A DNA stretch of 64,000 nucleotides from JAFEDN01 sp965651935 (GTDB lineage: Bacteria > Pseudomonadota > Gammaproteobacteria > Coxiellales > Coxiellaceae), in assembly GCA_965651935.1 (NCBI GenBank), contig CBFGTC010000003.1, positions 62,001 through 126,000 of the forward strand, given 5' to 3'. The notes under the pieces were generated by a model. That model saw only the letters and a list, made by a program, of their open reading frames with translations. It had not been told where the DNA came from and made no database searches. Of the stretch, positions 1-9,318 are shown one piece after another; the stretch's first letter is position 1, and each line of letters opens with the position of its first letter. The position numbers and the translations under genes are program-made.

Positions 1-11
1 CCATTCTTTTC

Positions 12-2561
12 TCAGCATTGGCGCTTAAGAAGCTGAATCCATTCCAAGGCTTGCATTGGCGTTAAAGAATCGGGTTGAATTTGAGCTAATGACTCTAAAA
101 CCGGATGTGATTGAGCTGGTTTTTCTTGAGAAGGAGTTGTTTCTGTTGCGGAATATTGTTCTAATTCCTGAAGTTTTCTTTTGGCATCATAAATAACAGT
201 CTGAGGCACGCCTGCTAATTGAGCCACTTGAATCCCATAGCTTTTATTGGCGGGTCCTTCTTTGACAGTATGTAAAAATACAATTCGTTCACCATATTCG
301 GCGGCATCTAAATGGACGTTGACAACGTTAGACAAAATACTGGCTAAAGCAGTTAATTCAAAATAATGGGTGGCAAACAAAGTAAATGATTTTATTTGTT
401 GCGCTAAATGCGTCGCGCAAGCCCAAGCTAAAGACAAGCCATCAAAAGTACTGGTGCCGCGGCCAATTTCATCCATCAATACCAAACTATTGGCGCTAGC
501 ATTTCTTAATATGTAAGCGGTTTCAGTCATTTCCACCATGAAGGTAGAGCGTCCACCGGCTAAATCATCTGCCGCACCAATTCGAGTAAAAATTCTATCA
601 ATAGGCCCAATGACTGCGCTTTCGGCAGGAACATAACTGCCCATGTGGGCCAATAACACAATTAAAGCGGTTTGCCGCATGTAAGTGGATTTACCCCCCA
701 TATTAGGTCCAGTTATCATTAGCATGCGGCGATTGTCGTTTAAAATGGTATGATTGGCAATAAAGGGTTCTTCCAGAACCCGCTCCACGACAGGATGCCT
801 GCCATTTTTGATTTCAATTCCCGGTTGGGATGAAAGTTCGGGTCTAGTCCAGTTCGAACTGTGCGCCACTTCAGCAAAATTGCTGATGACGTCTATCTCT
901 GCTAAAGCATTTGCACAATTTTGTAAGCCGGTCAAATCGCGATTGATCTCGACTAATAAGGTTTCATAAAGTTCTTTTTCACGGGCGAGCGATCGAGAAT
1001 GGCTGCTAAGTACTTGATCTTCATAGTTTTTCAATTCAGGCGTGACATAACGCTCGGCATTTTTCAAAGTTTGACGGCGAATATATTCGGTCGGCACTTG
1101 CTGAGCCTGCTGACGGGAAATTTCGATAAAATAACCGTGTACTCTATTGTAACCCACTTTGAGCGTGCTGATTTTGGTGCGTTCTCGTTCACGTTGTTCG
1201 AAATTAATTAAAAATTCCTGACTATTTTGGCTTAAATGACGTAAATCATCTAATGTTTGATCGTAAGCTTCCTTGATGACGCCGCCGTCGCGAATTAAAG
1301 CGGGTGGGACGTCAACAATGGCTTTTTGCAAAAGCTGGTGCAGCGCGGAAAATTCCCCTAATAAACCATCCAGTTCTTTTAATCGAGGCGATTTAACTTT
1401 GGATAATTCTTGGTGAAGCAGCGGAATTAGGCTCAAAGCGTAGCGCAAGGCGGTGAGATCGCGAGGCCGGGCAGAACCCAAAGCGACACGGGCTAAAATA
1501 CGCTCCATATCGCCGCATCCTGTCAAAATCCGGCGCAGACTTTGGTGCGCTAAGGACTGTAGACACTCTTCCACGCAAGTTTGCCGCTCTCTCAGGATGT
1601 GGTGACTTCGAAGTGGTTGATTGAGCCAGCGTCGTAATAAGCGAGCCCCCATTGCCGTTTTAGTCGAGTCGAGCACATCCGTTAAGCAATGTTCTTGAGC
1701 ACCACTGACGTGCTGAGTCAGCTCAAGATTTCGTCGAGTGGCGGCATCCATTAAAACGTAAGTTTGATGCTGTTCCACTTGTAAAGTTTGCAAATGCGGT
1801 AAAGCAGCGCGCTGAGTAAATTGCAGATATTGCAATAAACATCCGGCAGCGCCAATCGCAAGAGTTAAATTATCCACGCCAAAGGCTTTTAAATCTTGAA
1901 CGCCAAATTGGCGAGTCAATAAAAGCTGGGCGGTGTGAATTTCAAACTCCCAAGGCGGACGGCGTTGGATAGCGCATTCGGCAAAGCGAAAAGGAGTTGC
2001 AGTGGAATCGCAGATTAATAATTCTCGTGGCTTCAGTCGCTCTAGCTCAGACAATAGAGCCGGTTTTCCTGAAACTTCCTCCACAATAAACCGGCCACTG
2101 GTAATATCAAATAAGGCTAAACCATATTGTTCCCCATTTTCAGCGATAGCCATTAATAAATTATCGCGATGTTCCTCCAGCAAGGCTTCGTCACTGACTG
2201 TCCCAGGGGTAATGATGCGAGTGACTTCTCGAGTCATGGGGCCTTTGCCGGCTTCGGGATTGCCGGTTTGTTCGCAAATCACCACCGATTCCCCTAAGCG
2301 CAGCAATTTAGCCAAATAATTATCTAGCGCGTGATGAGGTACGCCAGCCATAGGAATAGGGGCGCCCGCAGACTGTCCGCGCTGGGTTAAAGTGATATTA
2401 ATCAATTTAGCGACGCGCTCAGCATCTTGATAAAACAACTCATAAAAGTCTCCCATCCGATAAAATACTAACGTGTGGGGATATTGGGCTTTTATTTGCA
2501 GATATTGTTGCATCATGGGAGTATGCTGACTGACGTTGTTATGATTTGTAGTTGCGGCCAT
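12..2561 (-). CDS. mutS: DNA mismatch repair protein MutS
   Basis: MutS binds base mismatches and small loops in newly replicated DNA and recruits MutL for repair. The 849-residue length is normal for the family. The mismatch-reading Phe-Tyr-Glu motif is at residues 39-41 in the N-terminal domain, and the Walker A motif GPNMGGKST is at 618-626, followed by a Walker B-like LVLMDEIGRGTS segment. The stop codon lies at the very start of the window, so the gene is complete. It is divergent from cinA-recA, as in Legionella and Coxiella (from memory). A perfect TATAAT -10 element on this strand lies about 33 bases upstream of the start codon. Confidence 0.97.
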   Translation of the reverse strand: MAATTNHNNVSQHTPMMQQYLQIKAQYPHTLVFYRMGDFYELFYQDAERVAKLINITLTQRGQSAGAPIPMAGVPHHALDNYLAKLLRLGESVVICEQTGNPEAGKGPMTREVTRIITPGTVSDEALLEEHRDNLLMAIAENGEQYGLALFDITSGRFIVEEVSGKPALLSELERLKPRELLICDSTATPFRFAECAIQRRPPWEFEIHTAQLLLTRQFGVQDLKAFGVDNLTLAIGAAGCLLQYLQFTQRAALPHLQTLQVEQHQTYVLMDAATRRNLELTQHVSGAQEHCLTDVLDSTKTAMGARLLRRWLNQPLRSHHILRERQTCVEECLQSLAHQSLRRILTGCGDMERILARVALGSARPRDLTALRYALSLIPLLHQELSKVKSPRLKELDGLLGEFSALHQLLQKAIVDVPPALIRDGGVIKEAYDQTLDDLRHLSQNSQEFLINFEQRERERTKISTLKVGYNRVHGYFIEISRQQAQQVPTEYIRRQTLKNAERYVTPELKNYEDQVLSSHSRSLAREKELYETLLVEINRDLTGLQNCANALAEIDVISNFAEVAHSSNWTRPELSSQPGIEIKNGRHPVVERVLEEPFIANHTILNDNRRMLMITGPNMGGKSTYMRQTALIVLLAHMGSYVPAESAVIGPIDRIFTRIGAADDLAGGRSTFMVEMTETAYILRNASANSLVLMDEIGRGTSTFDGLSLAWACATHLAQQIKSFTLFATHYFELTALASILSNVVNVHLDAAEYGERIVFLHTVKEGPANKSYGIQVAQLAGVPQTVIYDAKRKLQELEQYSATETTPSQEKPAQSHPVLESLAQIQPDSLTPMQALEWIQLLKRQC

Positions 2562-2593
2562 TGGTGCTAGTCCTTCCTAAAAATTGAAAGAGG

Positions 2594-2599
2594 ATTATA
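2594..2599 (-). promoter_or_regulatory. -10 element of the mutS promoter
   Basis: The reverse complement of this hexamer is exactly TATAAT. The -35 region 17 bases further upstream (2617-2622) matches the consensus in only three positions, so the assignment rests on the -10 box and its position in the divergent mutS/cinA gap. Confidence 0.4.
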
Positions 2600-2605
2600 C
2601 TGTAT

Positions 2606-2633
2606 TTGCCAAAGGCGTTCACTCAGGCATAAT
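2606..2633 (+). promoter_or_regulatory. Promoter of the cinA-recA-recX run
   Basis: TTGCCA (2606-2611) and CATAAT (2628-2633) each match sigma-70 consensus in five of six positions and are 16 bases apart. They lie directly upstream of the cinA ribosome binding site. TACTGTAT at 2598-2605 equals the left half of the E. coli LexA box, but the right half is missing, so LexA control is not shown. Confidence 0.55.
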
Positions 2634-2660
2634 GATTTTATTGAAAAGGATTTGGATAAT

Positions 2661-3173
2661 ATGACAAATAATTTTTATTTAAGTCAGCAATTGGCTATCG
2701 CATTAACTCAGCATCGGCTAAAATTGGCGGTAGCAGAATCTTGCACCGGTGGGGGTTTGGCATATCAACTGACTGCTGTGCCAGGTTCTTCGCTGTGGTT
2801 TGAGCGAGGTTATGTGACGTATAGCAATGCGTCCAAAGTGGAATTATTAGGGTTAAGCCCTGAAATTTTAACTCGCTACGGCGCGGTTAGCGCAGAAACG
2901 GCGCAAGAAATGTCAAAATGTGTTATAAAACAAGCTAATGTAGATGTTTCTTTAAGTATTACTGGAATTGCCGGCCCTGGGGGAGGCTCTCAACTAAAGC
3001 CGGTAGGCACGGTTTATTTTGGCTTGGCTGACAGCTCGGGATTTTGTCAGAGCCGCTTAGGACAATTCGTTAGTGGCCGAGCTCAAATTAGAGAAGATTC
3101 TATTACATTTGCCCTTCGTTGGCTGTTGGAATATTTTACCGCTCTCAATTTATTTAGAGGAGAACAAGCATGA
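2661..3173 (+). CDS. pncC: CinA C-terminal domain protein, NMN amidohydrolase (PncC)
   Basis: This is a stand-alone CinA C-terminal domain, the family of nicotinamide mononucleotide deamidase PncC, which returns NMN to NAD synthesis. The family signatures ESCTGG (about residue 26) and GIAGPGGG are both present. The length of 170 residues fits the single-domain form; the molybdopterin-binding N-terminal half of full CinA is absent. I chose ATG at 2661 because AAAGGA (2645-2650) is 10 bases upstream; a TTG at 2652 in the same frame would be too close to it. The stop codon overlaps the recA start (ATGA), which implies translational coupling. Confidence 0.9.
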   Translation: MTNNFYLSQQLAIALTQHRLKLAVAESCTGGGLAYQLTAVPGSSLWFERGYVTYSNASKVELLGLSPEILTRYGAVSAETAQEMSKCVIKQANVDVSLSITGIAGPGGGSQLKPVGTVYFGLADSSGFCQSRLGQFVSGRAQIREDSITFALRWLLEYFTALNLFRGEQA

Positions 3174-4201
3174 AAGTAAATAGCGAAAAACAAAAAGCAT
3201 TGAACGCAGCCAAGGCTCAAATTGAGCGGCAATTCGGCAAAGGATCATTAATGTGTTTGGGCGATGGGGATGTGGCCCGCGACATAGAGTCTATTCCAAG
3301 CGGTTCACTCAGCTTAGATATTGCCTTAGGCATCGGCGGCTTACCCCGAGGCCGTATAGTGGAAATTTACGGTCCAGAATCCTCGGGCAAAACTACCCTG
3401 ACGTTAGAAGTCATCGCCTCTTGTCAGCGTTTAGGCGGCACAGCGGCTTTTATCGACGCAGAACATGCCTTGGATACGGTTTATGCCCAGCAAATTGGGG
3501 TAAATATCAATGAACTCTTAATTTCTCAACCGGATACCGGCGAACAAGGTTTGGAAATTGCTGATATGCTGGTGCGTTCGGGAGCGGTAGACGTAGTCGT
3601 GATAGACTCTGTCGCCGCATTAACTCCCAAAGCCGAAATTGAAGGCGAAATGGGGGATTCCCACATGGGTTTACAAGCGCGCTTAATGTCGCAAGCCCTG
3701 CGCAAACTCACTGCGAATATAAAAAAATCCAATACCTTAGTCATTTTCATTAACCAAATCCGCATGAAAATAGGGGTGATGTTTGGCAACCCGGAGACGA
3801 CCACCGGAGGTAATGCGTTAAAATTTTATGCTTCCGTGCGTCTAGATATCCGCCGTACCGGTTCAGTGAAAAAAGGGGAAGAAATTCTAGGGAGCGAAAC
3901 CCGTATTAAAGTGGTTAAAAATAAAGTAGCGCCGCCATTTAAACAAGCCGCCTTTGATATTTTGTATGGGGAAGGCATTTCTCACGAAGGCGAATTGATA
4001 GACTTGGGGTCAGAAAATGAGATTATTGAAAAATCGGGCGCTTGGTATAGTTACAATGGTACTCGTATTGGGCAGGGAAAAGACAATGTCCGTCAATATT
4101 TGAAAGACAATCCCGCTACCGCACAAGAAATAGAAAATGCAATACGAGAAAAATTACTCAAAAAAACTGAAAAGAGCCTAGAGGAGAGCGTTGAAGCCTA
4201 A
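3170..4201 (+). CDS. recA: Recombinase RecA
   Basis: RecA forms a filament on single-stranded DNA, drives strand exchange and triggers LexA cleavage. The 343-residue protein has the Walker A motif GPESSGKTT at 68-76, the INQIR loop and the conserved DNA-binding loop around FGNPETTTGG. The C-terminus is rich in Glu and Lys as usual. It starts inside the cinA stop codon, with GGAGAA upstream, and its 3' end overlaps recX by 11 bases. I saw no intein, although recA is an intein host in other bacteria. Confidence 0.98.
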   Translation: MKVNSEKQKALNAAKAQIERQFGKGSLMCLGDGDVARDIESIPSGSLSLDIALGIGGLPRGRIVEIYGPESSGKTTLTLEVIASCQRLGGTAAFIDAEHALDTVYAQQIGVNINELLISQPDTGEQGLEIADMLVRSGAVDVVVIDSVAALTPKAEIEGEMGDSHMGLQARLMSQALRKLTANIKKSNTLVIFINQIRMKIGVMFGNPETTTGGNALKFYASVRLDIRRTGSVKKGEEILGSETRIKVVKNKVAPPFKQAAFDILYGEGISHEGELIDLGSENEIIEKSGAWYSYNGTRIGQGKDNVRQYLKDNPATAQEIENAIREKLLKKTEKSLEESVEA

Positions 4202-4622
4202 TAATATTCGCTTAACGGCCTTAAAATTATTGGCCCGGCGGGAACATTCACGCCAGGAGTTGCAAAATAAATTAATCCGGCGTGGGGTTGAAGCGGCTCA
4301 AGTGGAAACCGTTTTGCAAGAATTGATAGCGGAGCAATTGCTTAGCGACGACCGCTTTCGAGATAGCTATATCCACTACCGGCGAAAAACGGGATTTGGC
4401 CCGCGGCGGATTCAGGCAGAGTTATCTGAAAGGGGGGTAATTTCACGCTTTGACGATACCGATTCATGGGGGGATCTGCTGGAACAAGTCTGGCAAAAAA
4501 AATTTAAAGGTCAAAAACCTCAAGATATAAAAACCAAAGCAAAACAAATACGGTTTTTAGTGAATCGTGGATTCACTCTAGGTCAAGTCCAAAACTTTTT
4601 TAAAAAAATTTCAAAGGAATAG
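4191..4622 (+). CDS. recX: Regulatory protein RecX
   Basis: RecX binds the RecA filament and limits its activity. The 143-residue protein has the family's three-helix repeat character, with conserved segments near ALKLLARREHSRQEL and GFGPRRIQAEL. The start is a TTG inside the last codons of recA, with a strong GAGGAG ribosome binding site at 4181-4186. The overlap with recA and the weak start codon would keep RecX below RecA, as in other bacteria. No separate promoter was seen. Confidence 0.93.
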   Translation: MKPNNIRLTALKLLARREHSRQELQNKLIRRGVEAAQVETVLQELIAEQLLSDDRFRDSYIHYRRKTGFGPRRIQAELSERGVISRFDDTDSWGDLLEQVWQKKFKGQKPQDIKTKAKQIRFLVNRGFTLGQVQNFFKKISKE

Positions 4623-4634
4623 CTTGGAGAAAAC

Positions 4635-7247
4635 ATGAAATTTAAGACAAGCCAACAATTGCGGCAAGAATTTTTAAACTATTTTAAACAACTGAAACAC
4701 ACTATTGTGCCTAGCAGCTCATTAGTACCAGGCTCCGATCCCACTTTGCTGTTTACCAATGCGGGTATGGTGCAATTTAAAGATGTCTTTTTAGGTCTTG
4801 AAAAAAGGCCTTATAATCGCGCCGCCAGCATACAACGTTGTGTACGGGCTGGTGGCAAGCATAATGATTTAGAAAATGTGGGCCATACCAGTCGTCACCA
4901 TACCTTTTTTGAAATGCTGGGAAACTTTAGCTTTGGTGATTACTTTAAACAAGAAGCAATCGAAATGGCGTGGAATTTTTTAACTCAAGAGCTAAAAGTT
5001 CCACCAGAAAAATTATGGGTAACTGTATTTAAAGACGATAGTGAAAGCGAGGATATTTGGCTCAATGTATTGAAAGTAGACCCCAAACGTTTCACTCGTT
5101 GTGGTGAAAAAGATAATTTTTGGGCGATGGGAGATATAGGCCCTTGTGGTCCCTGCACAGAAATTTTTTACGATCACGGCCCTAGCGTTCCCGGGGGTCC
5201 GCCTGGCAGCCTCGAAAGCGACGGCGATCGTTATGTTGAAATTTGGAATCTAGTTTTTATGCAATTTAACCGAGATGCTAGTGGAAGATTGCATTCTTTG
5301 CCTCAGCTCTCGGTGGACACTGGCATGGGCTTAGAGCGCATCGCCGCTGTGGTGCAAGGTGTACATGACAATTATGACATTGATACCTTTCAACATTTAT
5401 TGAAAGCGTTGCGTGAAATAACCGGATTCGCCGATTTAAAATTTCCATCCATGCGGGTTATTGTTGACCACATCCGTTCCAGCGCATTTTTAATTTCCGA
5501 TGGTGTAGCGCCTTCCAATGAAGGCCGTGGATACGTCTTAAGGCGTATCATTCGCCGGGCTGCGCGCCATGGTTATAAAATTGGGCGGCAACAGCCATTT
5601 TTTTACCGTCTCACTCCCGCGCTAGTCGAGATTATGGGGGAATCTTATCCCGAATTACTCAAGGCTCAAAGCCAAATAGAACAGCTTATTTTTCAGGAAG
5701 AAGAGCAATTTTCCAGCACTTTAGATAACGGACTTAAAGTTTTTGAAGAAATTTATGAGAAATTACGCCAACGCAATTCAACAGAAATTCCGGGGGAATC
5801 CGTTTTCTTACTGTATGATACCTACGGTTTCCCTGTTGATCTGACCGCCGATTTGGCGAAAGAGCGAGGTCTTTCATTGGATTTTCCAGGCTTCGAAAAA
5901 GCCATGGAGCGTCAACGTGAAATGTCTAAGCAGGCTCAACATTTCAAAATGAATTCGATTCAACAATGGCATATCCCTGGAGAGACCGTATTCACAGGTT
6001 ATGATAACTTGACTGATGAGGGAGAGGTAATTGCGTTGCTGGAAAATGAAAAACCCGTTAATGTTTTAGAAAATAATCAGCGTGGTATCGTTGTTTTAGA
6101 CCGGACTCCTTTTTATGCTGAATCAGGAGGACAAGTGGGAGACAGCGGTTATATACGGGCAAAAACCGGTTTATTCCGCGTGGAAGATACTCAAAAACAT
6201 GGCGCAGTGTATCTACATTACGGAAAAATGTTGGAGGGAAAAGTTCAGCTTAAGAAACCGGTACAAGCAGAAGTCGATCATGTTCGTCATGATACGATGC
6301 TGAATCATTCCGCCACTCATCTCCTTCACGAAGCATTGCGGCGAGTCTTAGGTGATCACGTTGTCCAAAAAGGATCTCTGGTCTCCCCTGAAAGATTACG
6401 CTTTGACTTTTCTCATGGTAAACCGCTCACTTTAGAACAAATCCGCGCCGTTGAAGATTTAGTCAATCAAGCCATACGCGCTAATGTGGCCGTGCATGTG
6501 GAGGAAGGCGGTTTAGAAGAAGCCAAACAAAAAGGCGCTATTGCCTTATTTGGTGAAAAATACGCTAGTCAAGTCCGTAGCGTCAGTATGGGAGATTTTT
6601 CTTATGAAGTGTGTGGTGGAACGCATGTTTCCTGGACAGGACAAATTGGTGTATTTAAAATAATCAGCCAAACCGCCTCGGCTGCTGGAATTCGTCGGAT
6701 AGAAGCCGTTACCGGGGTTGGAGCCTTGTCCTGGATCGCTGAAACTGAAAATTTACTCCAAGAAATCAGTGTTTCCTTCAAAGTGGATCGGAGTAAAATA
6801 CCGGAAAGGATTCAACAAATTTTGAATGAACAACGCATTCTCACCAAAGAAGTGTTACAATTAAAACAACTACTTGCTAATCAGCAAAGCCGAAATTTAA
6901 AAGATCAAGCGGTACAAGTGGGAGAGGTTAAAGTGTTAGCAGTGGAAATGCCAGCAGGAGATAGGGAAACGTTGCGGCAAAATATGGACCATCTTAAGCA
7001 ACATTGGGGAAGTTGTGCAATAGTCTTGGCTAGCGTTCAAGACAAAAAAGTACAATTAATTGCTGGAGTTAGCAAAGATTGTTTATCTAAATTCACAGCT
7101 ACCGAATTGCTTAATCAAGTCGCCCGTCAAATTGATGGTCGCGGTGGAGGTCGGCCCGATCTCGCTCAGGGCGGCGGCGAAAATCCCGCTGCTTTAAAAA
7201 CAGCTTTAGCCTCCGTGATAGAGTGGGTAAAAGAAAAATTACATTAA
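4635..7247 (+). CDS. alaS: Alanyl-tRNA synthetase
   Basis: AlaRS charges tRNA-Ala and edits mischarged serine and glycine. The 870-residue length is normal. The catalytic class II domain is at the N-terminus; the editing domain carries the zinc ligands HSATH (H558, H562) and CGGTH (C660, H664); the C-terminal C-Ala region contains the GGGGRPDLAQGGG-type glycine motif. The gene lies 12 bases after recX with a GGAG ribosome binding site and 17 bases before lysC. The recA-recX-alaS order is common in gammaproteobacteria. Confidence 0.98.
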   Translation: MKFKTSQQLRQEFLNYFKQLKHTIVPSSSLVPGSDPTLLFTNAGMVQFKDVFLGLEKRPYNRAASIQRCVRAGGKHNDLENVGHTSRHHTFFEMLGNFSFGDYFKQEAIEMAWNFLTQELKVPPEKLWVTVFKDDSESEDIWLNVLKVDPKRFTRCGEKDNFWAMGDIGPCGPCTEIFYDHGPSVPGGPPGSLESDGDRYVEIWNLVFMQFNRDASGRLHSLPQLSVDTGMGLERIAAVVQGVHDNYDIDTFQHLLKALREITGFADLKFPSMRVIVDHIRSSAFLISDGVAPSNEGRGYVLRRIIRRAARHGYKIGRQQPFFYRLTPALVEIMGESYPELLKAQSQIEQLIFQEEEQFSSTLDNGLKVFEEIYEKLRQRNSTEIPGESVFLLYDTYGFPVDLTADLAKERGLSLDFPGFEKAMERQREMSKQAQHFKMNSIQQWHIPGETVFTGYDNLTDEGEVIALLENEKPVNVLENNQRGIVVLDRTPFYAESGGQVGDSGYIRAKTGLFRVEDTQKHGAVYLHYGKMLEGKVQLKKPVQAEVDHVRHDTMLNHSATHLLHEALRRVLGDHVVQKGSLVSPERLRFDFSHGKPLTLEQIRAVEDLVNQAIRANVAVHVEEGGLEEAKQKGAIALFGEKYASQVRSVSMGDFSYEVCGGTHVSWTGQIGVFKIISQTASAAGIRRIEAVTGVGALSWIAETENLLQEISVSFKVDRSKIPERIQQILNEQRILTKEVLQLKQLLANQQSRNLKDQAVQVGEVKVLAVEMPAGDRETLRQNMDHLKQHWGSCAIVLASVQDKKVQLIAGVSKDCLSKFTATELLNQVARQIDGRGGGRPDLAQGGGENPAALKTALASVIEWVKEKLH

Positions 7248-7264
7248 TAATAGAGCTGTGAGTT

Positions 7265-8497
7265 ATGTTATTGGTTCAAAAATTTGGCGGCACTTCGGTC
7301 GGCGATGCCGAGTGCATCCGCCGCGTGGCCCGCAAAATTCAACAGACCCGGCAAAACGGTCATGACGTGGTGGTGGTTGTCTCGGCTATGGGGCATGAGA
7401 CCGATCGGCTTATCCAATTAATTCAATCGGTCACATCTAACCCCAGCCCCAGAGAGTATGACGCGCTTATTTCTACGGGAGAGCAAGTTTCATCCGCTTT
7501 ATTGAGTTTGGCGCTAAATCAAATTGACTGTCCATCATTGTCCTATAATGCTTCTCAAGTGCGCATTTTAACTGAAGGCCCCCATGGCAAAGCCAGTATT
7601 GTTTGTGTAGATACAGATTTATTAAAAGCAGATTTACAGAAGGGGATTGTCCCCGTTGTGACCGGTTTTCAAGGGGTTAATGAAAAAGGGGATGTCACCA
7701 CAATTGGACGCGGCGGCTCCGATACCACAGCCGTGATGTTAGCGGCTGCTTTGAAGGCCGACGAATGCCAGATTTACACCGATGTGGATGGTATTTATAC
7801 CAGTGATCCACGAATAGTCCACGATGCTCGTAAACTCTCTCAAATTACCTTTGGTGAAATGTTGGAATTGGCTCGCTTAGGCGCTGAGGTTTTGCAAAGT
7901 TCATCAGTCCGTTTAGCTGAGCGCCATCGCGTTCCTTTGCGGGTATTGTCCAGCTTTGTGGAAGGAGAAGGCACGTTAGTGACTTTTTGTGGCGACCAAA
8001 TTTTAGAACCAGTGGTATCGGGGATTGCCTTTGCCCGCAATCAAGCAAAATTGACGGTAAGGGGGTTGCCGGAAGAAGAGCAATGGATAGAGCATTGGCA
8101 TAAAGCCATTAAAAGTGCCATTATAGAAGTAGATATGATTGTCAAAAGCCCGCCTTTAGATAATCGTCAAATTGACTTTAGCTTCACCGTGCCCTTGGAC
8201 GATTGTCCGCAAGCGCTTAGCATCTCCCAAAGATTGATTGCCGATTCCGCCTATCCATGTGAAGTTATCGTCAATGACAGAATTGCCAAGCTTTCTTTAG
8301 TGGGCATAGGCATGAAAACCCATGCCGGTGTGGCTTCTAAAATGTTTCATGCTTTAGGAAAGGAAGGCATTAAAATACATTTAATTACTTCTTCTGAAGT
8401 GACTATTTCGGCGGTGATAGATGAGAAATACATGGAATTGGGGGCGAGAATTCTTCATGCGGCCTTTTTAAATAAAGAAAATAATTTTTTAAAATAA
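7265..8497 (+). CDS. lysC: Aspartate kinase
   Basis: Aspartate kinase phosphorylates L-aspartate, the first step to lysine, threonine, methionine and diaminopimelate for peptidoglycan. The 410-residue protein starts with the kinase signature KFGGTSVG (6-13) and ends with paired ACT regulatory domains, the usual form for feedback-controlled monofunctional enzymes. Such genes often carry an internal start for a free regulatory subunit; I could not establish one here. The place between alaS and csrA matches Legionella and Coxiella gene order (from memory). Confidence 0.93.
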   Translation: MLLVQKFGGTSVGDAECIRRVARKIQQTRQNGHDVVVVVSAMGHETDRLIQLIQSVTSNPSPREYDALISTGEQVSSALLSLALNQIDCPSLSYNASQVRILTEGPHGKASIVCVDTDLLKADLQKGIVPVVTGFQGVNEKGDVTTIGRGGSDTTAVMLAAALKADECQIYTDVDGIYTSDPRIVHDARKLSQITFGEMLELARLGAEVLQSSSVRLAERHRVPLRVLSSFVEGEGTLVTFCGDQILEPVVSGIAFARNQAKLTVRGLPEEEQWIEHWHKAIKSAIIEVDMIVKSPPLDNRQIDFSFTVPLDDCPQALSISQRLIADSAYPCEVIVNDRIAKLSLVGIGMKTHAGVASKMFHALGKEGIKIHLITSSEVTISAVIDEKYMELGARILHAAFLNKENNFLK

Positions 8498-8614
8498 TAG
8501 GTTACAAAAAAACCGTTAAAAAAGATATCATTTTTTTATGACTTATACTAGAATTAAAACAGGTTAGAAAAGAAAATAAATTAAGATAACACACGGAACC
8601 GAAAGGAGAGAAAT

Positions 8615-8890
8615 ATGTTAATTTTAACCAGACGGATAAGCGAGTCGGTAATTATTGGCGATGAAGTTAAGGTCACCGTTTTAGGTGTTAAAGGTAACCA
8701 AGTTCGTTTAGGAATTGAAGCCCCTAAAACAGTTTCAGTTCATCGTGAAGAAATTTACCAAAGAATTCAACAAGAAAAAGGTGGCGTAAGCTCTCAAGAA
8801 GGTGCTGCTCAAAGCTCTGAAGGTTCTGCTAATTCGGATAATGCTGGTGAGAACTTATCAGACAAGAGCGATAAAACTAATCAAGAATGA
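8615..8890 (+). CDS. csrA: Carbon storage regulator CsrA (RsmA)
   Basis: CsrA is a dimeric RNA-binding protein that binds GGA motifs in mRNA leaders; in Legionella and Coxiella relatives it governs the switch between replicative and transmissive phases. The first 55 residues match the family, including L4, R6 and the VHREEI segment with R44. The protein is 91 residues, about 30 longer than E. coli CsrA; the extra tail is rich in Ser, Gly, Asn, Asp and Glu and looks disordered. The ribosome binding site AAAGGAG is strong and a TATACT -10-like box lies at 8544-8549, so it may be transcribed apart from lysC. Confidence 0.95.
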   Translation: MLILTRRISESVIIGDEVKVTVLGVKGNQVRLGIEAPKTVSVHREEIYQRIQQEKGGVSSQEGAAQSSEGSANSDNAGENLSDKSDKTNQE

Positions 8891-8932
8891 GCCGCAACTT
8901 ATTTACTTATCCTTTCACACTTGATCAAAGTT

Positions 8933-8964
8933 AAGCAATTCCCGTCTAAGGGCGAGAATTGCTT
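8933..8964 (+). repeat. Stem-loop after csrA
   Basis: AAGCAATTC (8933-8941) and GAATTGCTT (8956-8964) are perfect inverted copies, and the stem continues inward by CG after one mismatch. It lies 42 bases after the csrA stop. There is no T-run behind it, so it is not a classical intrinsic terminator, though it could end or protect the transcript. A related copy lies at 9247-9279. Confidence 0.5.
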
Positions 8965-9289
8965 CGATCATTTATGCCAGCAGTAACAGTAGATTCCGAG
9001 TCTCTTTGATATTTATTAAATTTAAATGTATTTACTCTTTCATTAATCTATTTATATATCATTCAGCAATTCCCTCACAAAAAAATCGGATATAATCATA
9101 TGAAATATTGAAAGGAATTATTTTTCAATAAAAATATTTGTCGTAGAAAAATCCTCATCCTGATGGGGTTTGAAAGGGGAACATAGCGGAGCGATCCCCC
9201 CCTTTCATTCCGGAGTACGGGCTTTACCTGAACGAAAAGAACCGGGAAGCAATTCCTGCGTAGCGAGAATTCCTGATACATCATGTTTG

Positions 9290-9318
9290 TTTACATTTAG
9301 CATGAAAAATGATAAAAT
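9290..9318 (+). promoter_or_regulatory. Promoter of the outer-membrane protein gene
   Basis: TTTACA (9290-9295) and TAAAAT (9313-9318) each match sigma-70 consensus in five of six positions, with an ideal 17-base spacer. The expected start leaves an untranslated leader of about 50 bases before the ATG at 9377. Confidence 0.6.
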
